Positions 50,622-59,695 of a DNA stretch of 64,000 nt are shown in pieces (position 1 is the stretch's first letter; each line of letters begins with the position of its first letter). The DNA is from Clostridiaceae bacterium. GTDB taxonomy: Bacteria > Bacillota > Clostridia > Clostridiales > Clostridiaceae. The stretch lies in assembly GCA_014380625.1 (NCBI GenBank), contig JACMJL010000269.1:1-64000 (forward strand). The letters are read 5' to 3'. The notes under the pieces were generated by a model. It did no database searches. It was not told the origin of the DNA and was given only the letters and a program-made list of their open reading frames with translations. A program made the translations under genes and the position numbers.

Positions 50622-50960
50622 TTGATAGCTATTTTAGGATTATTAATTGGTATAATATTAGGTATTTTTTTCGATGTAAATATACCTGCTGAGTTTTCGC
50701 CTTATATGTCGGTGGCTATTTTTGCGTGCTTAGATTCTGTTTTTGGAGCAATAAGAGCATCACTAGCTAAAAACTTTAAAGCCGACATATTTATATCAGG
50801 TTTTTTTGGGAACGCCGTGTTAGCCGCAGGGTTAGCATATGTAGGTGATAGATTGGGAGTTCCTGTATATCTAGCCGCAGTAATAGTATTTGGTGGAAGA
50901 ATATTTAATAATTTCGCCGTTATTAGAAGATTATTAATCGAGAAAGCAAGAGCTCATTAA
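50622..50960 (+). CDS. sbp: Small basic protein Sbp (DUF1290)
   Basis: This 112-residue membrane protein has three hydrophobic segments and the family blocks NIPAEFSPYMSVAIFACLDS (about residues 19-38) and FGGRIFNNFAVIRR near the end. It is the conserved sbp of Firmicute division clusters, of unknown function, here between the two DUF881 genes. It starts at a TTG behind TAGGAGTGA. Confidence 0.93.
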   Translation: MIAILGLLIGIILGIFFDVNIPAEFSPYMSVAIFACLDSVFGAIRASLAKNFKADIFISGFFGNAVLAAGLAYVGDRLGVPVYLAAVIVFGGRIFNNFAVIRRLLIEKARAH

Positions 50961-50972
50961 TGAGGTGTAGCA

Positions 50973-51686
50973 ATGAAAAACAATGAAGCAAATATTTTTG
51001 TGTTTCTAGCTTCTATTATAGTTGGTATTATGATATCTCTTAATATGTCTTTTTCTAACAAAATACACATGACAATTTTAGATACTAAACAATATGAAGA
51101 GGCGGTTAATAAGAGAACTCAGCTCCTAGAACAAATAAGTAAAATGAATACTGAATATAATTTAAGCTATTCTAAACTTAATAAATATGAAAGTGTAGGT
51201 TTAAATAATACTAAATTAGCTCAGGAGATGAAAAATGAACTTTTAAAAAATAAGATGGCCTATGGAACCACTGACCTTCATGGTCAAGGAATAAGAATAA
51301 CTTTAGATGATGGGCCGGAAGAAATAAAAAGAACTTGGTCTCTGTATATGGTTCATAACTATGACCTTGCAATGATTCTGAATTTTTTGAAAATTGCTGG
51401 TGCAGAAGCTATATCAGTAAATGGCGAAAGAATCACAAATATGACAACTGTTGATTGTGACGGTGTTTTTATTCAAACAAACGACAATCAAATATATTCA
51501 CCTTTTACTATAGAGGTAATTGGAAATAAGGATGTACTTTATGAATATATGAATAGAGAAGAGTATGTAAAGAGAATGTTAATTGTAAGAAAGTTGCGTG
51601 TGGATATTCAACAGGTAGAAGATGTTAAAATAAATGGATTTAATAGAAATATTAAGAGCAAATTTTTAACTGTTTTAAATAAATAA
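50973..51686 (+). CDS. DUF881 family protein, second copy
   Basis: The 237-residue product is a paralogue of the one before sbp, with a membrane helix (about 7-25), a coiled-coil stretch and a DUF881 domain (DLHGQGIRITLDDGP; AEAISVNGERITNMTTVDCD). The sequence has drifted more at the C terminus, which gains a basic tail. It follows sbp by 12 bases with GAGGTG as ribosome site. Confidence 0.9.
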   Translation: MKNNEANIFVFLASIIVGIMISLNMSFSNKIHMTILDTKQYEEAVNKRTQLLEQISKMNTEYNLSYSKLNKYESVGLNNTKLAQEMKNELLKNKMAYGTTDLHGQGIRITLDDGPEEIKRTWSLYMVHNYDLAMILNFLKIAGAEAISVNGERITNMTTVDCDGVFIQTNDNQIYSPFTIEVIGNKDVLYEYMNREEYVKRMLIVRKLRVDIQQVEDVKINGFNRNIKSKFLTVLNK

Positions 51687-51788
51687 TAAAAATTTAAAAT
51701 AATTCTTGTTTTTTGAAGGAAAAATAATATTTATGAAGAATATAAATAGTAATTGATATATTTAGCATTATTAAAGGAGACGGTGAAA

Positions 51789-52445
51789 TTGTCTGGCATA
51801 AAAAGTAATATTAAGGACATATTAGATTTTATACCTTCTTCAGTTAAATTAATTTCAGTTTCTAAAACTCGAGACTTAGCTGAGATGGAGGAAGCTTATG
51901 AGGAAGGTATTAGAGAGTTCGGAGAAAATAAAGTTCAGGAACTAGTAAGTAAATACGATAATTTTCATAAGGATGTAAAATGGCACTTAATTGGGCATCT
52001 TCAGAAGAATAAAGTTAAGTATATTGTGGGAAAAGTATCTCTAATTCATTCCTTAGACAGTATAGAACTTTTAAGAGAAATAGAAAAAAGATTTTCAAAA
52101 GAAAATGAGCTTGCAGAGTGCTTAATACAAATTAATATTGGAGAAGAGACCAGTAAAACTGGGATAGCCCTTAATGAATTACAAGGCATTATAAAGGAAG
52201 TTGAATCTTGTAAGAATGTTAAAGTTAAAGGGCTAATGGCTATAATTCCTACTGGTGATGAAGAGCAATGTAGAAGGTACTTTAGGGAGATGAAAACAAT
52301 ATGGGAGAAGCAAAAGAAACAAAGCTTCAATAATGTGTCCATGGAGTTTCTTTCTATGGGTATGACTGATGATTATAAATTAGCTATTGAAGAAGGGTCT
52401 AATGTAATTAGAATTGGGCAAGGAATATTTGGCAAAAGATTATAA
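51789..52445 (+). CDS. PLP homeostasis protein YggS/YlmE
   Basis: This alanine racemase-like TIM-barrel protein binds pyridoxal phosphate and buffers its level. The 218-residue product has SVSKTRDLAEM near residues 28-38 (the PLP lysine, in VSKT), the FGENKVQEL block, WHLIGHLQKNK and LSMGMTDDYKLAIEEGSNVIRIG. The TTG at 51789 follows AAAGGAGACGGTG; an ATG at 51753 precedes that site and is rejected. Genes of this family usually sit before sepF. Confidence 0.94.
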   Translation: MSGIKSNIKDILDFIPSSVKLISVSKTRDLAEMEEAYEEGIREFGENKVQELVSKYDNFHKDVKWHLIGHLQKNKVKYIVGKVSLIHSLDSIELLREIEKRFSKENELAECLIQINIGEETSKTGIALNELQGIIKEVESCKNVKVKGLMAIIPTGDEEQCRRYFREMKTIWEKQKKQSFNNVSMEFLSMGMTDDYKLAIEEGSNVIRIGQGIFGKRL

Positions 52446-52469
52446 AATAATAAATAGGAGGTTTTAGTA

Positions 52470-52922
52470 ATGGCTACAAAGGTACTAAATAAAGTTATGG
52501 GGTTTTTAGGATTAGAAGAGGAAAATTCAGATTATGATGAGGTTGAATACCTTGAAGAGGAAGAAGAAAACCAAGTTGAACAACCAGTAATTTCTTCATC
52601 TAAAAAACATGGTAAGGTTGTAAATATTCATACAGTCATAGCCGCTAAAGTTATGATTATAAAACCTAGAGATTATGAAGAAGCCACATATATTTGTGAT
52701 AATCTTAAAAATAGAAAAATTATCATAGTTAATTCATGCGAAATGGAACCAAAAGTAGCTCAAAGACTTTTAGATTTTATGGGGGGCGCGAGTTATGCCT
52801 TAGGTGGGGACCTACAAGAGATAGAAAAAGGCGTTTATATGCTTTCTCCATCAAATGTTGAGGTCACTAATGAACTTAAAAGTGAATTATCTTCAAAAGG
52901 TATGTTTAATTGGACGAAATAA
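52470..52922 (+). CDS. sepF: Division protein SepF
   Basis: SepF binds FtsZ and the membrane and shapes the septal ring. The 150-residue product has an N-terminal amphipathic start ([12 protein letters not shown]), an acidic linker and the SepF core ([20 protein letters not shown] near 72-91, then [19 protein letters not shown]). ftsA and ftsZ, its partners, are not in this window. Confidence 0.95.
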   Translation: MATKVLNKVMGFLGLEEENSDYDEVEYLEEEEENQVEQPVISSSKKHGKVVNIHTVIAAKVMIIKPRDYEEATYICDNLKNRKIIIVNSCEMEPKVAQRLLDFMGGASYALGGDLQEIEKGVYMLSPSNVEVTNELKSELSSKGMFNWTK

Positions 52923-53693
52923 ATGGATAAGAAAAGTTTCGTTAATTTATTTCTTTTAGAGGATAAAAATTCTATTTCAAATTTATTTGATAAAGTGATT
53001 TTAGCGAATAGAACTGGGCAGACTATATATTTAAATGAATTTTATACTCCAAAGGTTTGGAAAACCCTAGAGAGAATTCAAATAGAATTAGGCATAAAGG
53101 TATTTAACTATGGTCTATTTGAAGACTCGGACAGAAGGATGATTGCTTTTACTGAGGAAGATGAACTAAAGTTTCCTGTGAAAATTTTATCTATAAAAAA
53201 TAAATCTAAATTCTCTACACTAAAACACAAAGATTATTTAGGTGCTATTATGTCTTTAGGTATAAAAAGGGAAAAATTCGGTGATGTTGTCTTGAATACA
53301 GAGGGGTGTTATTTCCCAATTTGTAGTGATATAAGCGATTATGTGTTTATAAACCTAAATACTATTGGGAACAGCCCTTGTTCCTATGAGGTTTTAGATT
53401 CCTCAATAAATGTAAATTTAACTAGAAACTATGAAGAAAAAGTAGTTATAAGTTCATCTTTAAGAATGGATTGTATTGTTAGCTCTATCTGCAATATCTC
53501 AAGGTCTACTGCAGTAGAGCTGATAGATAATGGAAAAGTATTACTAGATTATATTGAGATTAAATCAAAAGAGAAAAAAGTATGTCCCGAGAGTGTACTA
53601 ACAGTAAGAGGGTATGGTAAATTTAAAGTTGGTGAGGAAATAGGTACTACTCAAAAAGATAGGATAAGATTACTTATAAAAAAATACATATGA
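52923..53693 (+). CDS. ylmH: S4-domain RNA-binding protein YlmH
   Basis: YlmH is a conserved S4-domain protein of division clusters; in Bacillus it binds ribosomal particles and acts in ribosome-associated quality control, where it can add to or bypass the RqcH pathway. The 256-residue product has an N-terminal YlmH domain (DYLGAIMSLGIKREKFGDV near residues 99-117) and a C-terminal S4 domain (SSLRMDCIVSSICNISRSTA near 178-197). It starts directly after the sepF stop. rqcH lies further along in the same window. Confidence 0.93.
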   Translation: MDKKSFVNLFLLEDKNSISNLFDKVILANRTGQTIYLNEFYTPKVWKTLERIQIELGIKVFNYGLFEDSDRRMIAFTEEDELKFPVKILSIKNKSKFSTLKHKDYLGAIMSLGIKREKFGDVVLNTEGCYFPICSDISDYVFINLNTIGNSPCSYEVLDSSINVNLTRNYEEKVVISSSLRMDCIVSSICNISRSTAVELIDNGKVLLDYIEIKSKEKKVCPESVLTVRGYGKFKVGEEIGTTQKDRIRLLIKKYI

Positions 53694-53709
53694 TTTTGGG
53701 GTGAGATAC

Positions 53710-54327
53710 ATGAAGATGACGTCTATGGATATAATGAATAGACAATTTAAAATGAACATTAGAGGGTATGATCGAACTGAGGTAGATGAGTTTATTGAAA
53801 AGGTAGCTGAGGATTACGAAACTATTTTTAAAGAAAATTCATCCTTTAGGGAAAAAATGTTATCCTTTGAGGAAAAGATAGAACATTATGTAAAAATAGA
53901 AAATACTATTCAAAATACCTTGTTACTTGCTCAAAATGCTGCAGACCAATCAAAATTATCAGCTCAAAAGGAAGCAGAACTTATTGTTAGAAATGCAAGT
54001 GACTCAGCTAAAAGAATTTTAGACAAAGCAAATAATGATGTTATTAGAATAAATGATGATCATGAGAGACTAAGACAGGAATTCTCAAAGTTCAGGACTA
54101 GATACAGAAGTTTTTTAACTTGTCAAATGGAAATGTTTACAGATATGGAGATGGACTTTGTTAAAAATTATAATATAGGCTCTATAATTGATGACGGTAT
54201 TAAAGAAAAAGGAATACAAAACCATTTAGATGAGGATAAGTTTAAAATAAGAGATTTGAATTTAGAAAAAGTAAATTCTATAGAAAATTTTAGTGAAGTT
54301 AAAAGTTTTTTTGTTGAAGATAAATAG
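53710..54327 (+). CDS. divIVA: DivIVA domain protein
   Basis: DivIVA recognises curved membrane at poles and septa and recruits partners. The 205-residue product opens with the conserved pattern (T-S-M-D-I-M-N-R-Q-F, then RGYDRTEVDEFIEKV at about 18-32) and continues as coiled coil. The ATG at 53710 follows GGGGTGAGAT; a GTG at 53701 lies in that site. It is the last gene of the cluster, with a terminator after it. Confidence 0.93.
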   Translation: MKMTSMDIMNRQFKMNIRGYDRTEVDEFIEKVAEDYETIFKENSSFREKMLSFEEKIEHYVKIENTIQNTLLLAQNAADQSKLSAQKEAELIVRNASDSAKRILDKANNDVIRINDDHERLRQEFSKFRTRYRSFLTCQMEMFTDMEMDFVKNYNIGSIIDDGIKEKGIQNHLDEDKFKIRDLNLEKVNSIENFSEVKSFFVEDK

Positions 54328-54330
54328 TAG

Positions 54331-54365
54331 ACATCTCACTCAAATTAGGGTGAGATGTTTTCTTT
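54331..54365 (+). terminator. Terminator after divIVA
   Basis: ACATCTCAC at 54331-54339 pairs perfectly with GTGAGATGT at 54350-54358, followed by a T-rich stretch with one C. It closes the ftsQ-divIVA unit. Confidence 0.88.
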
Positions 54366-54425
54366 GATAATAATCTTGATAAATTAAGCTTGCTATTCAA
54401 GAAAGCATTATGAAAGGACGTTAAT

Positions 54426-55118
54426 ATGAATATTGGTATTATTGGAGCTATGAAAGAAGAAATAGATGTGATTTTGAGTGAAATCACAATAGAAAAGGAA
54501 GAGATTAAGGCTGGAATGAACTTCAAAATGGGTGAGTTTGGTAATAATAAAGTAATATTAGTAGTCTGTGGAATTGGAAAAGTTAATGCAGCTATATGCA
54601 CTCAAATTTTAATTGATGATTTTAAAGTTAATTCCATTATTAATGTTGGAGTGGCTGGAGGCCTAGGAGAAAATATTAAACCAGGTGATATAGTAATTGC
54701 TGAGAATTTAGTTCAACATGATATGGATACAAGTTTTTTTGGAGATAAAAAGGGGCAGATACCTAGATTAGATACTTTTGATTTTAAGTGTGATGTTAAT
54801 CTAGTTGAAAAAGCAAAAATTGCCTGCAAAGAAGTTAAGGGACACGGTTGGTTTACTGGAAGAATAGCTACAGGAGACCAGTTTATGTCGGAGGTAGAAA
54901 AAATAAAATGGATAAATTCTGAATTTGGTGCAATTGCATGTGAAATGGAAGGTGGAAGTATTGCACAAACTTGCTATTTAAATGCTGTACCCTTTGTAGT
55001 TATAAGGTCAATTTCAGATAATTCATTAACAAAAGAATTTATGGATTATGAGAAGTTCTTGCCCATAGCTATTAAAAATTCAACAAATATATTAAAAAAT
55101 ATGTTATTGGTGCTTTAG
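54426..55118 (+). CDS. mtnN: 5'-methylthioadenosine/S-adenosylhomocysteine nucleosidase
   Basis: MtnN (Pfs) cleaves methylthioadenosine and S-adenosylhomocysteine to adenine and a thio-sugar, and so feeds methyl-cycle recycling and AI-2 precursor. The 230-residue product has GAMKEEIDVIL at residues 6-16, CGIGKVNAAICTQ near 49-61, the catalytic EMEGGSIAQTCYLN block and SDNSLTKEF near the end with the catalytic Asp. The start has AAAGGACG. Confidence 0.96.
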   Translation: MNIGIIGAMKEEIDVILSEITIEKEEIKAGMNFKMGEFGNNKVILVVCGIGKVNAAICTQILIDDFKVNSIINVGVAGGLGENIKPGDIVIAENLVQHDMDTSFFGDKKGQIPRLDTFDFKCDVNLVEKAKIACKEVKGHGWFTGRIATGDQFMSEVEKIKWINSEFGAIACEMEGGSIAQTCYLNAVPFVVIRSISDNSLTKEFMDYEKFLPIAIKNSTNILKNMLLVL

Positions 55119-55222
55119 AAATTAATAAATATATTCTGTAATAAAATCCACTTAATGTGAAAGACTATATTAAATAGTATTTATATATGCTATTTAAAAT
55201 TGAAAATAGGTTGGTGGTTTTT

Positions 55223-55834
55223 ATGGATAAAAAGAATTTAGAGTATTATAAAGATAAGTTGCTGAAAGAAAAGCAAAAGGTGCAAAACACCATAAGTTTG
55301 ATGAAGAAAAATCAAACTATAGGCTCAAATGCTGAAATGTCCTCAGAACTTTCTTTTTATGATAATCATCCAAGTGATTTAGGGGAAGAATTATCAGATA
55401 TTGAAAAGGGAAGAGCTTTAAAGGGTAATGAACTTTCTATCATTAGCAAAATTGATGAAGCACTAATAGAAGTAGAAAAAGGCAGTTATGGTATTTGCAA
55501 AGATTGTGGAATAAAAATACCAGAGGCTAGATTAGAATTTATTCCCTATGCAAGTTTATGCGTAAATTGCCAAAATACCAGAAATAAAATAGAGAAGAGT
55601 ACTGGCGGAGAAAGACCTATAGAAGAGAGTGTCTTAGGAAAGCCCTTTGGATTTGGATTTAATGACTTTAAAGATGATACCCAGTTTGATGCAGAGGATA
55701 GCTATCAATCAGTAGCAAGATTTAATAATATTAGGAATACACCGGATTATTATGAGGATGATGACGTAGATGGATACGTAGATCCCATGGATAAGATAAG
55801 TAACGAACAATATAAGAATCAATTACCTGATTAG
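55223..55834 (+). CDS. TraR/DksA-type zinc-finger protein (YteA-like)
   Basis: The 203-residue product has an N-terminal coiled coil, the block LSFYDNHPSDLGEELSDIEK near residues 43-62, and a four-Cys zinc finger (Cys92, Cys95, Cys113, Cys116). The C-terminal acidic tail is typical of the sporulator YteA family rather than true DksA. Such proteins may act on RNA polymerase, but the role of YteA members is not established. The ATG at 55223 follows TTGGTGG; an upstream ATG at 55187 lacks a ribosome site. lspA, often next to it in relatives, is absent and rluD follows. Confidence 0.85.
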   Translation: MDKKNLEYYKDKLLKEKQKVQNTISLMKKNQTIGSNAEMSSELSFYDNHPSDLGEELSDIEKGRALKGNELSIISKIDEALIEVEKGSYGICKDCGIKIPEARLEFIPYASLCVNCQNTRNKIEKSTGGERPIEESVLGKPFGFGFNDFKDDTQFDAEDSYQSVARFNNIRNTPDYYEDDDVDGYVDPMDKISNEQYKNQLPD

Positions 55835-55866
55835 GGATTGAGTTAATGGGGGGAAGGATTTTTAAA

Positions 55867-56778
55867 ATGGAAAAAAACCAATTACAAATTGAAGAAGCTT
55901 TTGTAGGTGTAAGATTAGATACCTTTCTTTCAACCTATTATCAGGATAAATCCAGATCGTATATTCAAGGAATTATAGAAGATTCAAATGTAGAGGTTAA
56001 TGGAAGAATTAAAAAAAGCAATTATAAACTTAAATTAAATGATTTAGTAGAATTTAGTATTCCACAGGCAGTGGAGATGAATGTTTTAGCAGAAAAAATG
56101 CAATTAGATATCTTGTTTGAAGATAGTGATGTTATTGTTGTTAATAAGGCACAAGGCATGGTGGTTCATCCTGCACCTGGAGTACAATCAGGAACATTGG
56201 TTAATGCCCTTCTTGCTCACTGTAAGGACTTATCTGGCATTAATGGAGTAATGAGACCTGGAATTGTCCATAGAATAGATAAGGACACAACAGGGGCTTT
56301 GATAGTAGCGAAAAATGATTTAGCTCATAATAAACTCGCTGAGCAGTTAAAAGCGCATACAATGACTCGAGAATATTTAGCTTTAGTGGAAGGAATAATT
56401 AAAGATGAAGAGGGAACCATTGATGAACCCCTGGGTAGGCATCCTTCACAAAGAATAAAAATTGCTATTTTAAAAGGTGGTAGAAATGCAATTACTCATT
56501 ATAAAGTTATTGAAAGGTATAAGGAGTACACACTTATTAAATGCATACTTGAGACTGGAAGAACTCATCAAATAAGAGTTCATATGGCACATATTGGGCA
56601 TCCATTAGTAGGAGACCCAGTCTATGGATTTAAGAAACAAAAATTCAGCTTAAAAGGCCAAGTACTTCATGCACAAAAACTAGGCTTTATTCATCCAACC
56701 AGTGGAGAGTATATGGAATTTTCTGCTCCAATACCTAGTTATTTTAGTATTCTTATAAATAATTTAAAAAAATGTTGA
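55867..56778 (+). CDS. rluD: RluD-family rRNA pseudouridine synthase
   Basis: The enzyme makes pseudouridine in structured RNA, probably 23S rRNA. The 303-residue product has an S4 domain (about 14-70) and the RluA/RluD catalytic block PGIVHRIDKDTTG at residues 131-143, with Asp138 as catalytic residue, and the TGRTHQIRVH motif. The ATG at 55867 follows GGGGGGAAGGA; an ATG at 55846 lies before it. Exact target sites cannot be read from sequence. Confidence 0.93.
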   Translation: MEKNQLQIEEAFVGVRLDTFLSTYYQDKSRSYIQGIIEDSNVEVNGRIKKSNYKLKLNDLVEFSIPQAVEMNVLAEKMQLDILFEDSDVIVVNKAQGMVVHPAPGVQSGTLVNALLAHCKDLSGINGVMRPGIVHRIDKDTTGALIVAKNDLAHNKLAEQLKAHTMTREYLALVEGIIKDEEGTIDEPLGRHPSQRIKIAILKGGRNAITHYKVIERYKEYTLIKCILETGRTHQIRVHMAHIGHPLVGDPVYGFKKQKFSLKGQVLHAQKLGFIHPTSGEYMEFSAPIPSYFSILINNLKKC

Positions 56779-56826
56779 ATTAAATAAAATTCTGTGATAT
56801 TATGCTTATTAGATAATACCTTTAAA

Positions 56827-56906
56827 TGATCCTGTGAGGTCATAAGGCATGAAAATAGGACGTTTTGGATTCATTGCCTTCCCCTCGTGGGTGGGCTTTT
56901 TTTATT
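56827..56906 (+). promoter_or_regulatory. PyrR attenuator upstream of pyrR-uraA
   Basis: GATCCTGTGAGGTC at 56828-56841 matches the PyrR-binding loop consensus (about ARUCCNGNGAGGYU). It is followed by a terminator in which GCC (56876-56878) and CCC pair with GGG and GGC, ending in seven T. With UMP bound, PyrR would stabilise the anti-antiterminator and stop transcription before pyrR and uraA. This is the standard Firmicute arrangement; the precise alternative pairings were not computed. Confidence 0.85.
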
Positions 56907-56922
56907 ATAAAAATGGAGGTGA

Positions 56923-57462
<540 letters not shown>

Positions 57463-57503
57463 TCTTTTAAAATATTAAGCAACGACTAAAAGGAGGAATA
57501 TTA

Positions 57504-58817
57504 ATGAAAAATCCAGAAAAAAATTTTGTAGGAATCGAAGAAAAATTGCCGTTACTTCAACTATTACCCCTTAGTTTTCAGCACTTATTCGCCATGTTTG
57601 GTGCAACAGTTTTAGTTCCAATACTTTTTGGGATTAATCCAGCAATAGTTTTATTAATGAATGGTATAGGAACTCTTTTATATAGTTTTGTAACTAAGGG
57701 TAAAATACCAGCTTATCTTGGTTCAAGCTTTGCATTTTTAGCACCAACTTTTTTAATTATGGGAGATACACATAACTTTGCGGCGGCTCAAGGTGGCTTC
57801 ATTTTCTTTGGTATATTCTTTGTAGTTGTGTCCTTTATAATTAAATATGCAGGGATAAAATGGATAGATGTTGTTATGCCACCAGCAGTAATGGGTTCAG
57901 TGGTTGCTATAATAGGTTTAGAATTAGCACCTGTAGCAGCTCAACAGGCAGGCCTTGTAGCACCAGCTACTGCAGTTGGAAGTGTTGTACAAGCTTTCAC
58001 AGCAGGTCCTAATGTAATATTGGTTTCAATGTTTACCTTAGCTGTAGGTGTAATAGGAACTGTAGTTTTCAGAAGGTTTATGAAGATTATTCCTATCCTA
58101 ATCTCTGTTGTTGCAGGTTACTTACTTGCTTTAGCATTGGGAATGGTGGATACAAAAGCTATTTCTGAAGCACATTGGTTTGCTCTTCCAACATTTTCAG
58201 CACCTACTTTTAGTATGCATGCAATATTTATTATCGCTCCAGCATGCCTTGTGGTATTAGCAGAACATATTGGTCATTTAATAGTAACTGGGAAGATAAC
58301 TGAAAAGGATTTAATGACAGATCCTGGTTTACATCTCTCACTTCTAGGTGATGGTATTTCAAATATTATCTCAGGTTTATTTGGATCTTCACCTAATACT
58401 ACCTATGGTGAAAATATCGGCGTTATGGCTATAACTAAAGTATATTCAGTTTGGGTTATAAGAGGAGCTGCTCTCCTTGCTATAGCATTTTCCTTTATAG
58501 GAAAAGTATCAGCTGCGATTCAGTACATTCCTGTTCCTGTAATGGGAGGCGTTACTATAATGTTATACGGGGTAATAGCTACATCAGGAATTAGAATGTT
58601 TGTTGAAAGCAAGGTTGATTTCAGTAAGAACTATAATATGATATTAGCTGCTGTTACCTTTGTAATTGGAGTAAGTGGTGCCAGTGTTAAACTAGGCAGC
58701 GCAGGAGAATTAAAAGGTATGTCTTTTGCAGCAGTAGTAGGTATGTCTTTATCAATAATCTTCTATTTATTTGGTAAGTTTGGAATTATGAATGAGGATT
58801 ATAAGCCTAATAATTAA
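57504..58817 (+). CDS. uraA: Uracil permease (NCS2 family)
   Basis: UraA/PyrP imports uracil with protons. The 437-residue protein has about 14 membrane segments, an N-terminal QHLFAMFGATVLVPILFGIN block near residues 26-45, the family motifs LAEHIGHL and SPNTTYGENIGVMAITKVYS. The position after pyrR and its PyrR attenuator makes uracil the likely substrate. A terminator follows. Confidence 0.95.
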   Translation: MKNPEKNFVGIEEKLPLLQLLPLSFQHLFAMFGATVLVPILFGINPAIVLLMNGIGTLLYSFVTKGKIPAYLGSSFAFLAPTFLIMGDTHNFAAAQGGFIFFGIFFVVVSFIIKYAGIKWIDVVMPPAVMGSVVAIIGLELAPVAAQQAGLVAPATAVGSVVQAFTAGPNVILVSMFTLAVGVIGTVVFRRFMKIIPILISVVAGYLLALALGMVDTKAISEAHWFALPTFSAPTFSMHAIFIIAPACLVVLAEHIGHLIVTGKITEKDLMTDPGLHLSLLGDGISNIISGLFGSSPNTTYGENIGVMAITKVYSVWVIRGAALLAIAFSFIGKVSAAIQYIPVPVMGGVTIMLYGVIATSGIRMFVESKVDFSKNYNMILAAVTFVIGVSGASVKLGSAGELKGMSFAAVVGMSLSIIFYLFGKFGIMNEDYKPNN

Positions 58818-58829
58818 TAGTATTGTACA

Positions 58830-58869
58830 GGAAAAAGGTTTTTTTAAAACCTTTTTCTTTTCTTTTTTT
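58830..58869 (+). terminator. Terminator after uraA
   Basis: GGAAAAAGGTTTT pairs with AAAACCTTTTTC (about 58830-58842 and 58846-58857), followed by a T-rich tract to 58869. Confidence 0.88.
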
Positions 58870-58919
58870 GATAAAAACTATATAATTAGTTCACAAGGTT
58901 TTGATTGGAGGTAATTATT

Positions 58920-59684
58920 TTGAAAATATATTCTTGGAATGTAAATGGATTAAGAGCTGTAGCTAAAAAGGGTTTTTTGGACTTTATTAAGGATGAAAAT
59001 CCGGACATAGTATGCATTCAGGAAACTAAAATTCAAGGAGATAAATTAACGGAAGAACTAAGAAATATAGAAGGATATAAATCATATTTTAGTTTTGCAG
59101 AAAAGAAGGGTTATAGTGGTGTTGCAACTTACACTAAAGAGGAGCCTATATCAATAAAACATGGTATGGGAATTGAACGCTTTGACCTAGAGGGAAGAAT
59201 TATAGAAACTGAGTTTAAGGATTTTATTTTACTAAATATATACTTTCCTAATGGACAAAGAGATGAGGAAAGGTTAAATTATAAATTAGAATTCTATGAT
59301 GCTCTTTTGGAGTATTGCAATACTCTAGTAAATCAAGGCAAGAAGCTTTTAATTTGTGGAGATTATAATACCGCACATACACCTATGGACATAAAAAATG
59401 CTAAAGCAAATGAAAAAACCTCTGGCTTTTTACCTATTGAAAGAGCTTGGCTAGATAAGTTTATTAGCAATGGCTATAGTGATACCTATAGAGTAATCAA
59501 CCCTGAATTAATAGAGTATTCTTGGTGGAGTTATAGATTTAATGCAAGAGAAAACAATACCGGTTGGAGAATTGATTATCATTTTGTTTCAAATAACTTA
59601 TTACCACAGGTTACACAAGCCACAATATTACCCCAAGTTATGGGATCGGACCATTGTCCAATAATGATTGAAATTACAGATTAG
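58920..59684 (+). CDS. exoA: Exodeoxyribonuclease III (AP endonuclease)
   Basis: ExoA/XthA cuts DNA 5' of abasic sites and trims 3' ends. The 254-residue product has all family motifs: SWNVNGLRA at 5-13, IQETKI with the metal-binding Glu, SGVATYTKEEP, CGDYNTAHTPMDIKNA and GSDHCPI at the C-terminal end. The TTG at 58920 follows TTGGAGGTAA; a TTG at 58905 lies in that site. Confidence 0.96.
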   Translation: MKIYSWNVNGLRAVAKKGFLDFIKDENPDIVCIQETKIQGDKLTEELRNIEGYKSYFSFAEKKGYSGVATYTKEEPISIKHGMGIERFDLEGRIIETEFKDFILLNIYFPNGQRDEERLNYKLEFYDALLEYCNTLVNQGKKLLICGDYNTAHTPMDIKNAKANEKTSGFLPIERAWLDKFISNGYSDTYRVINPELIEYSWWSYRFNARENNTGWRIDYHFVSNNLLPQVTQATILPQVMGSDHCPIMIEITD

Positions 59685-59695
59685 GAGAGATAAAG

